Assembly (NCBI GenBank): GCA_965204525.1
Contig: CBDBER010000001.1
Span: 1-64,000, forward strand
Origin: Bin5 sp965204525
Lineage (GTDB): Bacteria > Chloroflexota > Anaerolineae > Caldilineales > Caldilineaceae
DNA: 64,000 bases
Reading direction: 5' to 3'
The first letter of the stretch is position 1. Every line of letters starts with the position of its first letter. The notes below the pieces were generated by a model. That model saw only the letters and a program-made list of their open reading frames with translations. It was not told the DNA's origin and ran no database searches. The translations under genes and the position numbers were made by a program. Shown here in pieces: positions 50,528 to 61,400 of this stretch.

Positions 50528-52207
50528 ATGAGGAAGTCGATGCGGCGATACATTTCGCTCTGGTTTGTGCTTCTCTATTCGATGTTGACTGCAGCTTGCG
50601 TTCCCATTTCAGAATCTGACCGCGCTTCGCCGGCTGAGGTCCAGCGTCAAAACGTCGCTCGAAGAGCGATTGCGTCTGCTTCTTCCGGCGAAGAGGAGGC
50701 CCACCTGGCCGTTGACGGTGATCCCGACACATTTTGGAATTCGGGCAGAACGCCGCTGGGATGGCTGCTCATTGACCTCGACGGGACCTACATCGTCGAT
50801 AGCATAGAGCTGGTCGTAACACAGGTTCCAGGCGGCGCCACCTCGCATGAAGTATGGATTGGGGACGGAACGGGGTCACGGGCTCTTTACAAGCGGATCG
50901 ACAGCGCGTACACGAAAGATGGTGACCATTTGACCTTCGATGTCGTTCCGCCGCGGCAGGTTCGCCAGGTTCTCGTTGTCACCACCAGGAGTCCGAGCTG
51001 GGTCGCATGGCGCGAGGTAAGAATCTACGGCGAGAGCGTCGCCAACAGGCGGCAGCCGGCGGGCTCTCCAGAGATGTCTCTAACATTATTGGTTGATGGG
51101 CTGGAGAAACCGGTAAGGTTATCGGATGCAGGTGACGGGAACGGCCGGCTCTTTGTTGTCGAGCAGGAGGGACGAATCCGCATCATCACACGGTCAGGAG
51201 ACGGTGGGGCGTGGCAGGCAGGGAAGGTCCCCTTCCTGGACATTTCCGGGCGCGTCAAATGCTGTGGGGAGCGCGGTCTTTTCGATATTGCGTTTCCACC
51301 GGGATACGGCGACAAGGGCTACTTTTACGTCAGCTACACCAACCACGACGGCCATACGGTGTTAAGCCGGTTCAGGTTGGCTGACGGTCCCGATAGAGCC
51401 GACCCTGCAAGCGAAGAGGTGATACTTACCATTGAGCAGCCCCACGAAGTTCACAACGGCGGGCGCCTGGCCTTTGGCCCGAAGGACGGCTATCTTTACG
51501 TAGGAAGCGGCGACGGTGGAGGCGTCGCGTACAACGACCCCGATGAGCATGGCCAGAATGCCAGCACGGTGTTGGGTGCTATTCTTCGCTTCGACGTGGA
51601 GTCCGGGGTGAAGCCGTATGGCATTCCAGCCAGCAACCCGTTTTTCGGCATATCTGGCCTGCGCCAGGAGATCTGGGCCTATGGCCTGCGCAATCCTTGG
51701 GGCTTTGCCTTTGACAGTGAAACGGGGGAGCTCTACATCCCGGACGCGGGAGCATTCAGGCGAGAGGAGGTAAACTACCAGCCGGCGAGGAGTGTGGGGG
51801 GAGAAAACTACGGCTGGCGCACCATGGAAGGAAGCGACTGCTTTCGAGAGCAGTGCGGCCCATCTGAGGAGTCCTGCTTTGAAGGTCACTGGCTATGCAG
51901 TGCGGAGGGACTGAACGGGCCGGTGGCCGAATATGAACGCTCTGAAGGATGCGTCATAGTGGGTGGGGCCGTCTATCGAGGCGCCGGGGCAGACCATCTG
52001 AAGGGCGCCTTCATCTACGCCGATTTTTGCACCGGCTTAATCTGGGCTTTATTCAGGCCCGAGCCGAACTCTGAAGGTGGATGGCAGAGCGCGCTGGTTG
52101 CGCGCGCACGGACGCCGGTAAGCAGTGTCGCCGAGGACCAGGATGGCAATGTGTATGTCGTCGGCTATGGAGAGGGCAAGGTGTGGATGTTGGGCGAACG
52201 ACCATAG
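50528..52207 (+). CDS. PQQ-type sugar dehydrogenase lipoprotein with N-terminal F5/8-type domain
   Basis: 559 residues from ATG 50528. The signal peptide ends in MLTAAC. Residues ~45-175 form a discoidin (F5/8 C)-like carbohydrate-binding domain: HLAVDGDPDTFWNSGRTPLG, WLLIDLDGTYIVDSIEL, SWVAWREVRIYGE. From ~res 190 a six-bladed propeller of the glucose/sorbosone dehydrogenase family follows, with EVHNGGRLAFGPKDGYLYVG (catalytic His region), SGDGGGVAYNDPDEHGQN, WAYGLRNPWGFAFD and EEVNYQPARSVGGENYGWR. It probably oxidises sugars at the cell surface using PQQ, passing electrons to the envelope. It stands alone. Confidence 0.9.
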   Translation: MRKSMRRYISLWFVLLYSMLTAACVPISESDRASPAEVQRQNVARRAIASASSGEEEAHLAVDGDPDTFWNSGRTPLGWLLIDLDGTYIVDSIELVVTQVPGGATSHEVWIGDGTGSRALYKRIDSAYTKDGDHLTFDVVPPRQVRQVLVVTTRSPSWVAWREVRIYGESVANRRQPAGSPEMSLTLLVDGLEKPVRLSDAGDGNGRLFVVEQEGRIRIITRSGDGGAWQAGKVPFLDISGRVKCCGERGLFDIAFPPGYGDKGYFYVSYTNHDGHTVLSRFRLADGPDRADPASEEVILTIEQPHEVHNGGRLAFGPKDGYLYVGSGDGGGVAYNDPDEHGQNASTVLGAILRFDVESGVKPYGIPASNPFFGISGLRQEIWAYGLRNPWGFAFDSETGELYIPDAGAFRREEVNYQPARSVGGENYGWRTMEGSDCFREQCGPSEESCFEGHWLCSAEGLNGPVAEYERSEGCVIVGGAVYRGAGADHLKGAFIYADFCTGLIWALFRPEPNSEGGWQSALVARARTPVSSVAEDQDGNVYVVGYGEGKVWMLGERP

Positions 52208-52404
52208 CCTCCCAGCCATTTGTCAGCTTGCCGCCCAAATAATGCGCCTCGTAATGCCAGGCTGCGGCCGGTTTGGGCCGGCCGGGGCCGACAGTTCCCG
52301 GTCGACCGTTGGCTCGTCGAAACCGATGCCATTCTGGTCGGGTCGGAAGGCAAATACGCCTTTCCCATCACATAGGCATATATCCTAGCGCAAACATACC
52401 TCAG

Positions 52405-53662
52405 ATGTCGAGAAGGTCCCGTTCCGACGGAGTTGAAGGCGGCGCGACAGAAAGATTCGATCGTGCCGGCTGGCTGATTCTGGCCGGGTTGACCGCAGTT
52501 GCCGTGGCGATGCGGTTCCATCGCCTCGGCGACTTGCCTGCCGGGCTGCACTACGACGAAGCATTCAACGGCCTGGATGCGCTGTCCCTCCTGGAGACCC
52601 CCTTAACCGATTGGCCGGTGTTTTTAACGGCAATAGCGGACGGGAGCCGCTGTTTATCTGGCTCTCGGGCCTTGCCCATGCTCTCTTCGGCCCTTCGATC
52701 TGGACGGCGAGATTCATTTCGGCTCTCAGCAGCGTGCTCCTGCTCCCGGCGCTGGCCTGGCTGGGTTGGCAAATTGCCCCGTGGCTGGTATACGCAACCG
52801 CCAGCTGTTCGCGCTCTGGTGCGCCACTGCCCTCCTGGGGCTGTTGTGGAGCCAGGTATTTGCCCGCTACGGGATTCGCGCGACGCTCTTTGTTTTGCTG
52901 GAGACGGTGCTGTTGGCCGCCATGTGGCGGGCCTGGCAGCATGAACCGCCGGCGCGAAGCGCCTGGACGTTGAGCGGGGTCCTGGCCGGGATCAGCTTCT
53001 ATTCCTATCTGCCGGCCCGGCTGCTGCCGCTGCTCCTCCTGATCCTCTTGGGCGCGGCCTGGTTGCAGGAATGCCAACGCCTGCGCCGGCACCTGCCGGG
53101 CATGCTCGGGGGCATCGTTGCTGCCCTGCTTGTCTCCGCTCCCCTGGGGAGTTACTTCCTGCAGAATCCCCTGGCGTTCTCCACGCGGATCGGAGAGGTA
53201 ACCACCGGTGTCGGGCTGAAGGAGGTGTTTGCCAATCTGGGGGATGTGCTGGGGATGTTCCTCGGGTCCGGCGACCACAATCTGGTTTCGAATGTACCTG
53301 ACCGCCCTGTGCTGGGTCCGTTCCTGGCGCTCCCCTTCCTCATCGGCCTGGGAATGACACTGCGAAGACCCTGGCGGCTGGGTCGCCTGTTCCTGCATCT
53401 GCTCCATGTCGAAGGAGAAGGTCTTTTTGCACAGCTGGCCGGTTTCGACCATCCACCGGGAAACGGAACCTGCCCTATGACCGAATGGCTGCCTGCAGAG
53501 ATGGTTGTCCATGAAGCGGAGATGAACCTGCCGGCGGTCTTGCCGCCCGGCGAACTGTTCCTGGCGGTGGGCTTTTACACGCCTTCCGATGGCCGAAGAA
53601 TGCCGGTCTCGCTCGCGGCTGATGATCATATCTTGATTGGCCCGCTGACCCAGACGCCGTAA
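52405..53662 (+). pseudogene. GT39-type membrane glycosyltransferase, frameshifted and internally deleted
   Basis: The beginning (RAGWLILAGLTAVAVAMRFH, then LPAGLHYDEAFNGLDALSLL with the GT-C Asp-Glu) is in frame with ATG 52405. The sequence then shifts near 52625 (REPLFIWLSGLAHALFGPSI) and again near 52770 (ALWCATALLGLLWSQVFARY…). At about 53400 the membrane part is joined without frameshift to a soluble C-terminal piece (AQLAGFDHPPGNGTCPMTEW to LIGPLTQTP), with several helices missing. Two frameshifts and a deletion make it clearly non-functional. Confidence 0.82.
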
Positions 53663-53802
53663 AAGGAAAGTCCCGATTCCCAGGGAAGCCTGGTCATCCT
53701 TCAATCGACCCGAATCTCGGCCTCTTCACATTCGCACCAGTTCTTGTAATTCTCCTTTACTATCCCGGCACAAACTGAAATAAGTACGCAGGACGCGGGG
53801 GC

Positions 53803-53937
53803 ATGGCGCGGCGCATGGCCGCAGCCGGCGCGCCGACGCATGGGATCATGGCGCAGGGACGCTGGAAGACGGCGAGGATGGTCGAGGTCTACACGCGCGC
53901 GGAGGAGGCAGGGCGGGCGGCGAAGTGGTTGGCGTAG
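53803..53937 (+). pseudogene. Tyrosine recombinase C-terminal fragment
   Basis: MARRMAAAGAPTHGIMAQGR followed by WKTARMVEVYTRAEEAGRAA and KWLA, stop: the last catalytic box (G-R-W and nucleophile Tyr in EVYTR) of a recombinase related to 41149-42162. The rest is absent. It is immediately upstream of a reverse-oriented brnA remnant, the same arrangement as 44310-44695. Confidence 0.75.
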
Positions 53938-53961
53938 AGGTGGAATCCAAGCTCCGATTCG

Positions 53962-54110
53962 TCATGCCGTCAACTTTCGTTTACGACGGTCGATATGCTC
54001 TCTCAGGGCGCGGTTGATGTCGGTCTGGTCGCCGCGGCCGTCTCGGGCACGGGCTTTGAATCAAGCGATGAGATCCGCGTCAAGGCGCAGGGCGATCTTT
54101 CGTTTGATGG
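53962..54110 (-). pseudogene. brnA antitoxin remnant with nonsense codon
   Basis: On the minus strand: SIKRKIALRLDADLIA, then TGA (54063-54061) where BrnA has Trp, then FKARARDGRGDQTDINRALR and EHIDRRKRKLTA, stop. The Trp codon TGG is intact in the sister copy at 44534. The toxin gene is absent. Confidence 0.75.
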
Positions 54111-54230
54111 AGCGGGATATCCAGTGGCAGGGCGCGAATCCGGCACGAATGGCACGCGCCGGGTTCACTTGGCCAGGGGGGTGGAATACATCAGGACGTA
54201 CAAAAGGTTGGCTTGTAGAGGAGGTGCAGT

Positions 54231-55286
54231 CTAGTCTTCACAGATGGACAGAGCCGCTTGCATCATATTGAAATGGAGAAGTTCGTCAGGCGGGAACTGT
54301 TCCTCCTCGGTCAAGATAGCCCCTAGAACTATGAATAGTTGGAAGTATCGAAAGGCGTTCCACTCCCCAGCGCTGATTTCTGCGTTGAGGTCGGCGAGGT
54401 CCTGTTCGTCATTCTTGCTCATAAAGCAGTAGGCCGCTTCAATCATAAGATCGGCGTAGTCCTGCGGAGGCAGCTTGTTGTCATCAAAACGCGAAAACAT
54501 TCTGGCGAAGTCGTTTATATCGACTTGCATGGTCAAATCGTCGACAGAGAGAGGGATGTTCTTTGTCGCAGCAGGGGTGGGGGTAGGCTTCAAGATGAAT
54601 GAATCAGTAGGGGCGGGAACGGGTGTTGTGATAGAAGAAGCCGATGCAGCCGGCAGGCATGAGGCACTATCGCTTCCAACATCATGATTAAGAGTGAAGT
54701 CAAAGGCATGGAATGAAAGGAAAGAGGTCTCCTTGATTCCTGGAACTACGCCGGTTACGGTAAGGCTGTTCAATTCGTGGGAGATAGTCAACTTGGCAGA
54801 GGATGGGAGGATTGAAAGAGTCGTACCATCCTCGGAAACATTCTCAACGACCCACAATGAGACGGCTAGAGCATCCTCAAATGACAGCGTTCGCGGTTGT
54901 GAATTTGAACCCTTCCTTGCGATATGGTATGCGCTAAGTTGGTAATCCATCGCTTGAGAACTCTCAATGCCGATGTGGACTGTCCAACTGTATTCCATGT
55001 AGCTATTCGGAGCTTCGTCTCTGTTGATCGTCAATTCCTCTGGCAGCTCTCTAAGATAAAAGGTGGCCGTCAGCGTCTCGCCATCCAATCTTGAATCGAC
55101 GCCAAGAATATCAATGTAACCAGGCAAGTTGTCCGATGGTGGATCTTCGGAACTCTGACCAGGCAAGAGGTGAACATGGTGGTATTCGCAATCGAAGTTT
55201 CGAGTCTCTTGCAGCGGCTCAGGCGTGATCGGTACGCAAGCAACTGAGAACAGGGCGAAAAAGACAAAAAGAGTTTTGCGAACCAT
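54231..55286 (-). CDS. Secreted lipoprotein with beta-sandwich-like and helical domains
   Basis: 351 residues. The signal peptide ends in FSVAC followed by V-P-I-T-P, the same post-lipobox pattern as 859-1260. Residues ~45-195 form a strand-rich domain (YIDILGVDSRLDGETLTATF, MEYSWTVHIGIES, AKLTISHELNSLTVTGVVPG) that recurs as a relic at 46950-47190. After a Pro/Thr/Ala linker (TPVPAPTDSFILKPTPTPAA) comes a helical C-terminal domain with conserved-type cysteines (EAAYCFMSK and ALSICED), resembling the whole mature part of 859-1260. Lower GC than neighbours. No function assigned. Confidence 0.78.
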   Translation of the reverse strand: MVRKTLFVFFALFSVACVPITPEPLQETRNFDCEYHHVHLLPGQSSEDPPSDNLPGYIDILGVDSRLDGETLTATFYLRELPEELTINRDEAPNSYMEYSWTVHIGIESSQAMDYQLSAYHIARKGSNSQPRTLSFEDALAVSLWVVENVSEDGTTLSILPSSAKLTISHELNSLTVTGVVPGIKETSFLSFHAFDFTLNHDVGSDSASCLPAASASSITTPVPAPTDSFILKPTPTPAATKNIPLSVDDLTMQVDINDFARMFSRFDDNKLPPQDYADLMIEAAYCFMSKNDEQDLADLNAEISAGEWNAFRYFQLFIVLGAILTEEEQFPPDELLHFNMMQAALSICED

Positions 55287-55463
55287 GTGTCGCCTCCGAG
55301 GGCGTTTCCCGCTGCGTGATTTCCAATGCTATTCAGTCTGCGCGCGTGGGAGATAGTCTGGCCTATGATTGGCCCCAATGGCAGGGCCACGAGCGGAGCG
55401 GAGTCAGGCCACAACCAGCCCACTTGCGCCGCTCCTCTGCCGCCGCGCGCGACCGCAGGCCTG

Positions 55464-58400
55464 TCATTCCTGATCCGCCTCCACCACTATCCAATCGGTT
55501 GCCGATCTTCCGAACGTCTCCGGCGCGTACATCTCCTCCGCTTTGGCGGGGGGCGCCACGAAAAGGCCGGGGGTCGTGGCCCTGGCCATGTAGCTGTACT
55601 CATAAACCCCGGCCCACAGGTAGGAGGTGAAGGCTTCGGCCCGCTCGTCGCGCAGGTTCTGATGCTGATACCAGCTTCCCCACCACCAGCGGCCGCGGCT
55701 CCGGTCCGGGTCCTGCGGCAGGTTGCCGGTGACGGCCAGTTCGGGGTTGAGAATCTCCAATCCGGCCGGCAGCGGGTCCACCAGCGCTACGTGAACGCGG
55801 CGTGAGGGGGCAACCATTGTCAGTTTGACGCGCACGCGGGCGCCGGCGCGGATATGCCAAACGCCGTCCTCGTCGCGGCGCACATCGGCCGGATCGTCGA
55901 CAGCCTCGTATGTGCGCTCGACGGTGAAGCCGTGGTCGGCGGGGCCGAGGCTGAGGTCTTGGGGGGCGTAGCGCAGGCCCAGCCGGTAGTATAGCCTTCC
56001 TTGTCCATCTTTCTGCAGGATCAGCGGAAGGTCTCCATCTGCCCGGGTCGCGCCACTCTGAAGAAACTGCATTGGCAGGTCAAGATTGACGTTTTCGGCA
56101 GAGCGGCCCGCGAAGGTATGGCCGCCGGCGTACTGCTCGCCGAGCCAGATGCGGGCGACGAAGTCGGGCGTCTGCGACTCGAAGGCATTGAAGTAGCGGT
56201 CCAGCGCGAGGAGGACCCAGACGTTTTCCTGCGTATTGCTCCAGCGGCCGGCGGTGCGATGGCCCAGCAGCGCGCGCACCAGCTTTGTGATCAGGTCGCT
56301 GTCGGGCTGATCAACGACGAGAGCTTCGAGAAGCACGGCGTCTGAGCGCCGGTCTGAATGGAGCAGCAGGTAGTCGCCGTCGCCATATCCAGAAGCAACC
56401 GTGGCCGCGCCGGCGGTCTCGGTCACGCGGTTGTTGAGCAGGCGCCGCATCTCTGCGACCGTCTGCTGCGAGGCTGGATCACCGCTGAGCACGAAGAGGA
56501 GCCAGCCGACGCTCTCGAGCGAGAGGTTTTCCAGGCCGGCGTCGTCGAGCAGCCTTCTGGCCTTGGATGGGTCGTTGTCCTTCAGAAGGGCACGCACATA
56601 GAGGGCGTAGGCGGAAAGCCCGCGCCGGACATCTGCCCCGTACCAGTGGGGGAAGTGGTCCTCGACGTTGCGCAGGTATTCCATCGAGAGGCTCAACATT
56701 TCGCCGGGAACTCCGTAGCCCTTCAGCCGGGCGCGGGCCAGGGCATGGGCGACATGGATGCTGTGGTAGGGCCAGAGTTCACCGCCGCGCCGCCAGATGG
56801 GAAAGCCGCCGCCGTAGTCCTGCATCGCCTGCAGCGTCTGCAGGTCACGTTGCATCGCTGTTTCGATCTCGGCAAGCGGCGGCAGCCCCTCCGCGTCGAA
56901 CGCTGTCAATACGTCGCGCAGTGCGGCCACGCCCAGGATGCGAGACGCGATCTGCTCGGAGCAGTCGTAAGGATAGCGCACCAGGTAGATGAAGGCGTCG
57001 GTCAATGCCTGCAGCGCGGTGGATGAGAGCGTAACCTCCAGGCCGCCGTAGTTCGGGACCGCGTCGACCGGGGGCCGCAGAGATTGCAGGAGCGCGCCGC
57101 TTTCGTCTATTTCACCGTAGAGGGCGAAGGCCTCAGTGGTTGCGGGCGTGAAGACCGGCAGGTCGATCTCGGCGGCGTCGGCAATTGAAGGTTGATTGGC
57201 GTCGACGGCGGCAAACTGGAAACGGGCCGTGCCGGCGCTGGCGGTTTGTGTTGGAAAGCGTACCTCGACGCGGTCGTTGGCGGGCACCTTCAGCGCATAG
57301 CCGGCTGCTTCACTCCCGCCATTTTTCGCGATCAGAGCGGCATTGGTCGCACGGACGACCAGATGCGCCACCATCTCCTCATCGGTCTGGTTCTGCAGCA
57401 GGACCGGCAGCTCGAAGCTGTCGCCGAAGTTGAGGAAGCGGGGCGCGGATGGCCGCACCATCAGCGGCAGCCGCGCGGTGAGATTGGCCTCACCGCTGCC
57501 GAAGAAGTTACCGCCGGCCACGGCCACCACCATGACGCGGTAGCGGGTGAGATTGTCGGGCAAGGTGACGGGTAGGCTGGCCTTACCGTCTGCGTCGGTA
57601 CGAACCTCGGGCGCGAAGAGGGCGAGCGGGTTGTAGTCCAGCCTGACGCGTATCGCTTCGGCTTCGGCGCCGGCCTCCATCGACTCATCGGCCATATCCG
57701 CATCCATCGCAGCCATCTCCGCCATGGCCGGGGCTGCCTCCTCGAGCGCAAACGTTTGCCTTACCATTGTTTGAGGGGGTTGCGGCGTACCCGTTGGCGC
57801 GGGTGTTGCCCCCGGCAACGCCTGCGGACTCGCCAGCACCAGATCGGCACGGCTGTGGTGATCGCCGACTCTGCGGCCGCGATCGCTATAGAAAACGCTT
57901 ACGGGGTCGATCAGCTGATAGCCGGTCAGGGCCAGAATTGCCTCATCCACGACAACGACGGCGAATTCGGCGCCGGCCACCGGCGCGCCGCGTGCGTCCC
58001 GCACCGACAGGTCGATGGTCGTCTCTGCGCTCGGTTCCAACTTCTGCACACGCGGGGCCGCGTCAACCCGGAGCGTGCGGCTCAGCGGCGGAACCGACAG
58101 GTTGAGCCGGCCGCGCGCGTAGGCGGGCCGGCGCGGCGCGGCCGGAAGCTCGTTGCCCGCACCGTCGACGCGCACGGCTGACCCGACCAGATTGACCTGC
58201 ACGTGAATGTTGGGCAGATACCGCTCTGCGATCGGCACGTGCAAGGTATAGGTCGGGCCGTCCATCGTGAAGCGCTCGCTGGAAACGAGACCGTCGCGGC
58301 GCAGGGTAACAAGGCCTTCGGCAGGGAAGAACGGCGCCTGCACCAGGATATGGGCGGTGTCTCCGGGCGCGTACGCCTCGCCGTCGGGAATGAGCTGCAG

Positions 58401-61400
58401 ATCTTCCCGCGCCACGTTGCCGCGCGGCGGCCGCTGACCGCCGCTCACCCAGCGGGTCAGTTCGGTCCGGTTGCGCCGACCGGCTCCGTCAACAACCGTG
58501 GCGGTGATGCGATACTCGCCGCCAAGGGGCGTTGCAAAGGCGCAGGCGGCAAAGCTGTGTTCGCTGTCGTCCGGCGCGGCCGCGGCGGTTGTTTCGACCG
58601 TGCATTCCTGCGCCTCCTTCTCGATCTCCCGCCATCTGCCTTCGCGATAGACCCAGCCCAGCCGCGCGGCGCGTACGACGGCGCTATGGCCCGCGACCGC
58701 ATTGCCGTCGATATCGGTGACGACGACTTCAACCGAGAGCGGATCGCCCTGCTCGACGAAGTAACGTTCGGTACGCAGGCCGACGTAGAGGTCGGCCGGA
58801 TGCAGGAGCAGGCCGGCGCCGCTGCTCCACGCCTGCCGGTTCAGGTCGAACACGGTCGCGCTGGCGGCAACGTGGAGCGGAAAGGGCCGCACGTTCTCCT
58901 GGCCGGGCGGCGCGGCGCCGTTCCCGGCGGTGGCGCCGGTCAGGAAGTCGATGCGCAGGCTGTGCTCGCCGCCGGCGCCGGTGCGCGATGTGAAGGCGGC
59001 GCGGCCGAGGTAACCGGAGCCGTCGTCATGGCCCCACCACGGCAACCACTTGCCGAAGGTGAAGCCGGACCAGTTCGGCGGTTCGTAGGCGCCGGACGTC
59101 GCCTCAACCTCCCAGGTCACTTCGGCGTTCGGCAACGGGCCGCCGGCAAAGTAGCTGGCGCTGACGGTCGCGAGCGCGCGGCCGCCGGCGATGTGAGGGC
59201 CTTCGCTGAGGCGGGCGCTGACCTCAAACTCAGGGCGGCGAAACTCCTGAATCCGGAACTCGTGGTAGTGGCGGGCCTGGTCCGCGCCGGCGAAGCCGGC
59301 GGCCGGCTCCAGCTCGATCCAGGCATATCCCAGGTTGACGTTTTCGGGCAGGTCGAACTGGAAATGGAAGCCGCCGAGCGCGTTGAGAGATACGAAGCCG
59401 GCGTCGATTCGATTGTTCGACTCGTCACGCACAACATAGCTGAGCCGGGTCAGCCCGCCTTGCCGGACCAGGCCTACGTCGCCCTCCGGGCTGCGTTCGA
59501 TCAGGCGTATCCATCCTTTGACGCTGACGGTTTCGCCCGGGCGGTAGATCCTGCGGTCGTCGAAGACGTAGTAGCGCGCCTCGGCGGTCACGTTCCGCCG
59601 CCGCCAGCCGTTCCAGCCGCTCTCCGTGCGGTAGTATTCATAACGGTTTTCGGGCAAGAATGCTTCGTCATCGCCGGCGCGGGCGATGAGCAGCTGCGCG
59701 CTGTTTTGCGGGAGTGTCAGCAGCGCGGAACCGGTCTCGTCGGTCGTGCCGTGCAGGTCCTGGGGCCAAAGGGTCACGCCGACGCCCGGCAGCGGTGCGC
59801 CGTCAGCCAGGCGGTTTGCCCAGACGTAGATCTCATCGCCGTCGACGAAGGCGTCCAGGCCGATCCTGGTCACCTGAACCCAGCTGACGACGCGCATTTC
59901 GCGTAACCGTCGGTTGAAGAGAGAAGCGAGCAGACCGGGCTCCGGCTCGACGTAGAGGATCAGGTGGCCGGTTTCGCCGCCGAGGGCGTCGGCGAGCTCG
60001 ACGTTCGTCTCCAGCATCAGGTCAGCCTGCGAGCCAAGCTGCAGGGTGCGCTCCATGACCAGTTCCCCTGGTGGATCCTGCGGGTCGTCGCGGCGGTGGT
60101 CATGCCGCCAGAGGAGATAGTCGACGTACTGCTCGGGGGCAACGCGAAAGGCGCGCACCTTGACCGCGTTGAGGTTGACCGTGTAGATCGGGAAAACGGG
60201 GCCGGCGTAGGGGTCCAGGGTTGTGATCGGACCGCCGGCCTTGGCGGTCAGGAAGGCCTCCGCCGGCCCAACCTCGAACCGCACCTGCAGCTCCTCAGCC
60301 AGTGATTGGCCGAAGCGGTCGGTCAGTCCGGCGTCCAGGGTGACAGTGTAGGTCGTGTTGCCGCGCGTGCCGGCCTGAATCCAGATTTCGTGGTCGTAGA
60401 CGTCGTAGGAGATGGCATCGGGTTCCGGTTCGACGGAGATGAGGGCAGGGTCGAATGTTTTGAAGTCGACGGGATTGTTGAAGAGCAGGAGCCAGGGTTC
60501 GCCGGGCGGACAGCGGTTGCCGTCTGACCAGCCGCAACGATGTTGTCGCAACGCGAACGGGCCGGGCGTCTGGAAGCTGTAGCTCTGTGGATGCGCGCTG
60601 ACGAGCGGGCCCTCAAGGGAGGGCGTGCCCGCGCCGAAGGTCACAGTGACGGTCGCGTCGCGCGGGAGAGGCTCAGCGGTCACGAAAGCCAGCCAGCGGT
60701 GCGGAAGCGCCGCAGCAGCCAGGCGTTGAACGCGCGTGTCGGCGGCGATCTCATCTGCGGTCGCCAGGCGCAGCGTGTAGCTGAAGGCGCGGGCAGTCAC
60801 CTGTGCGTGCTCGATAACGGCCGCGGGGTCGATTCTCTGATCGAAAGAGGCAAAGAGGACGGGCGCCGCGCCAGGAGAGAGGCTGGTGGGATGCGCCAAT
60901 TGCAGCGTGGCGGGTGGCGTGCGGAACGTCCAACGAACGGGCTCTGCCAGTTCCTGGCCGCTGGCAGAGTTTGTGCCCGCGGGGATTTGGGCGGTGTACT
61001 CAGTTGCCATCGGCATACGGGCGACGCCTTCGACATCGGCCTCAAAGAAAAGTGTCTTTGTGCCCACCCAGCGCCAGCGCCCCGGCACTTCGGGCGACAG
61101 TATGACCGGCACGTCTTCATTGGCCAACTCCCGGTGACTGGCGGAAGGGACCATCGGCTGGTTGAAGGTGATACTCAGCTGGGGAGCCAGCGGCACGTCT
61201 CCCTGCGGCGAAAAGCGCAGAACGGCCAAGGGCGTGGGGGCAAGGTCATCGGGCAGGGCCGCGGCCTGCGGCGGCGGGAAGGGCAGTTCCAGTGCCAGGC
61301 CGGGCCGGGGGGGCGGAAGGATCTGGTCGGGCAGGCGCACCTGCTCGACATCATCCTCCTGCTCTTGAACAGGCGGAAGGCGGCCCAGCAGAGTCCGGAG

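Noticed and set aside
58203..59906. A 567-codon plus-strand frame opposite the alpha-2-macroglobulin
   Set aside because: Antisense shadow: no ribosome site or family motif, and the minus strand is unambiguous.
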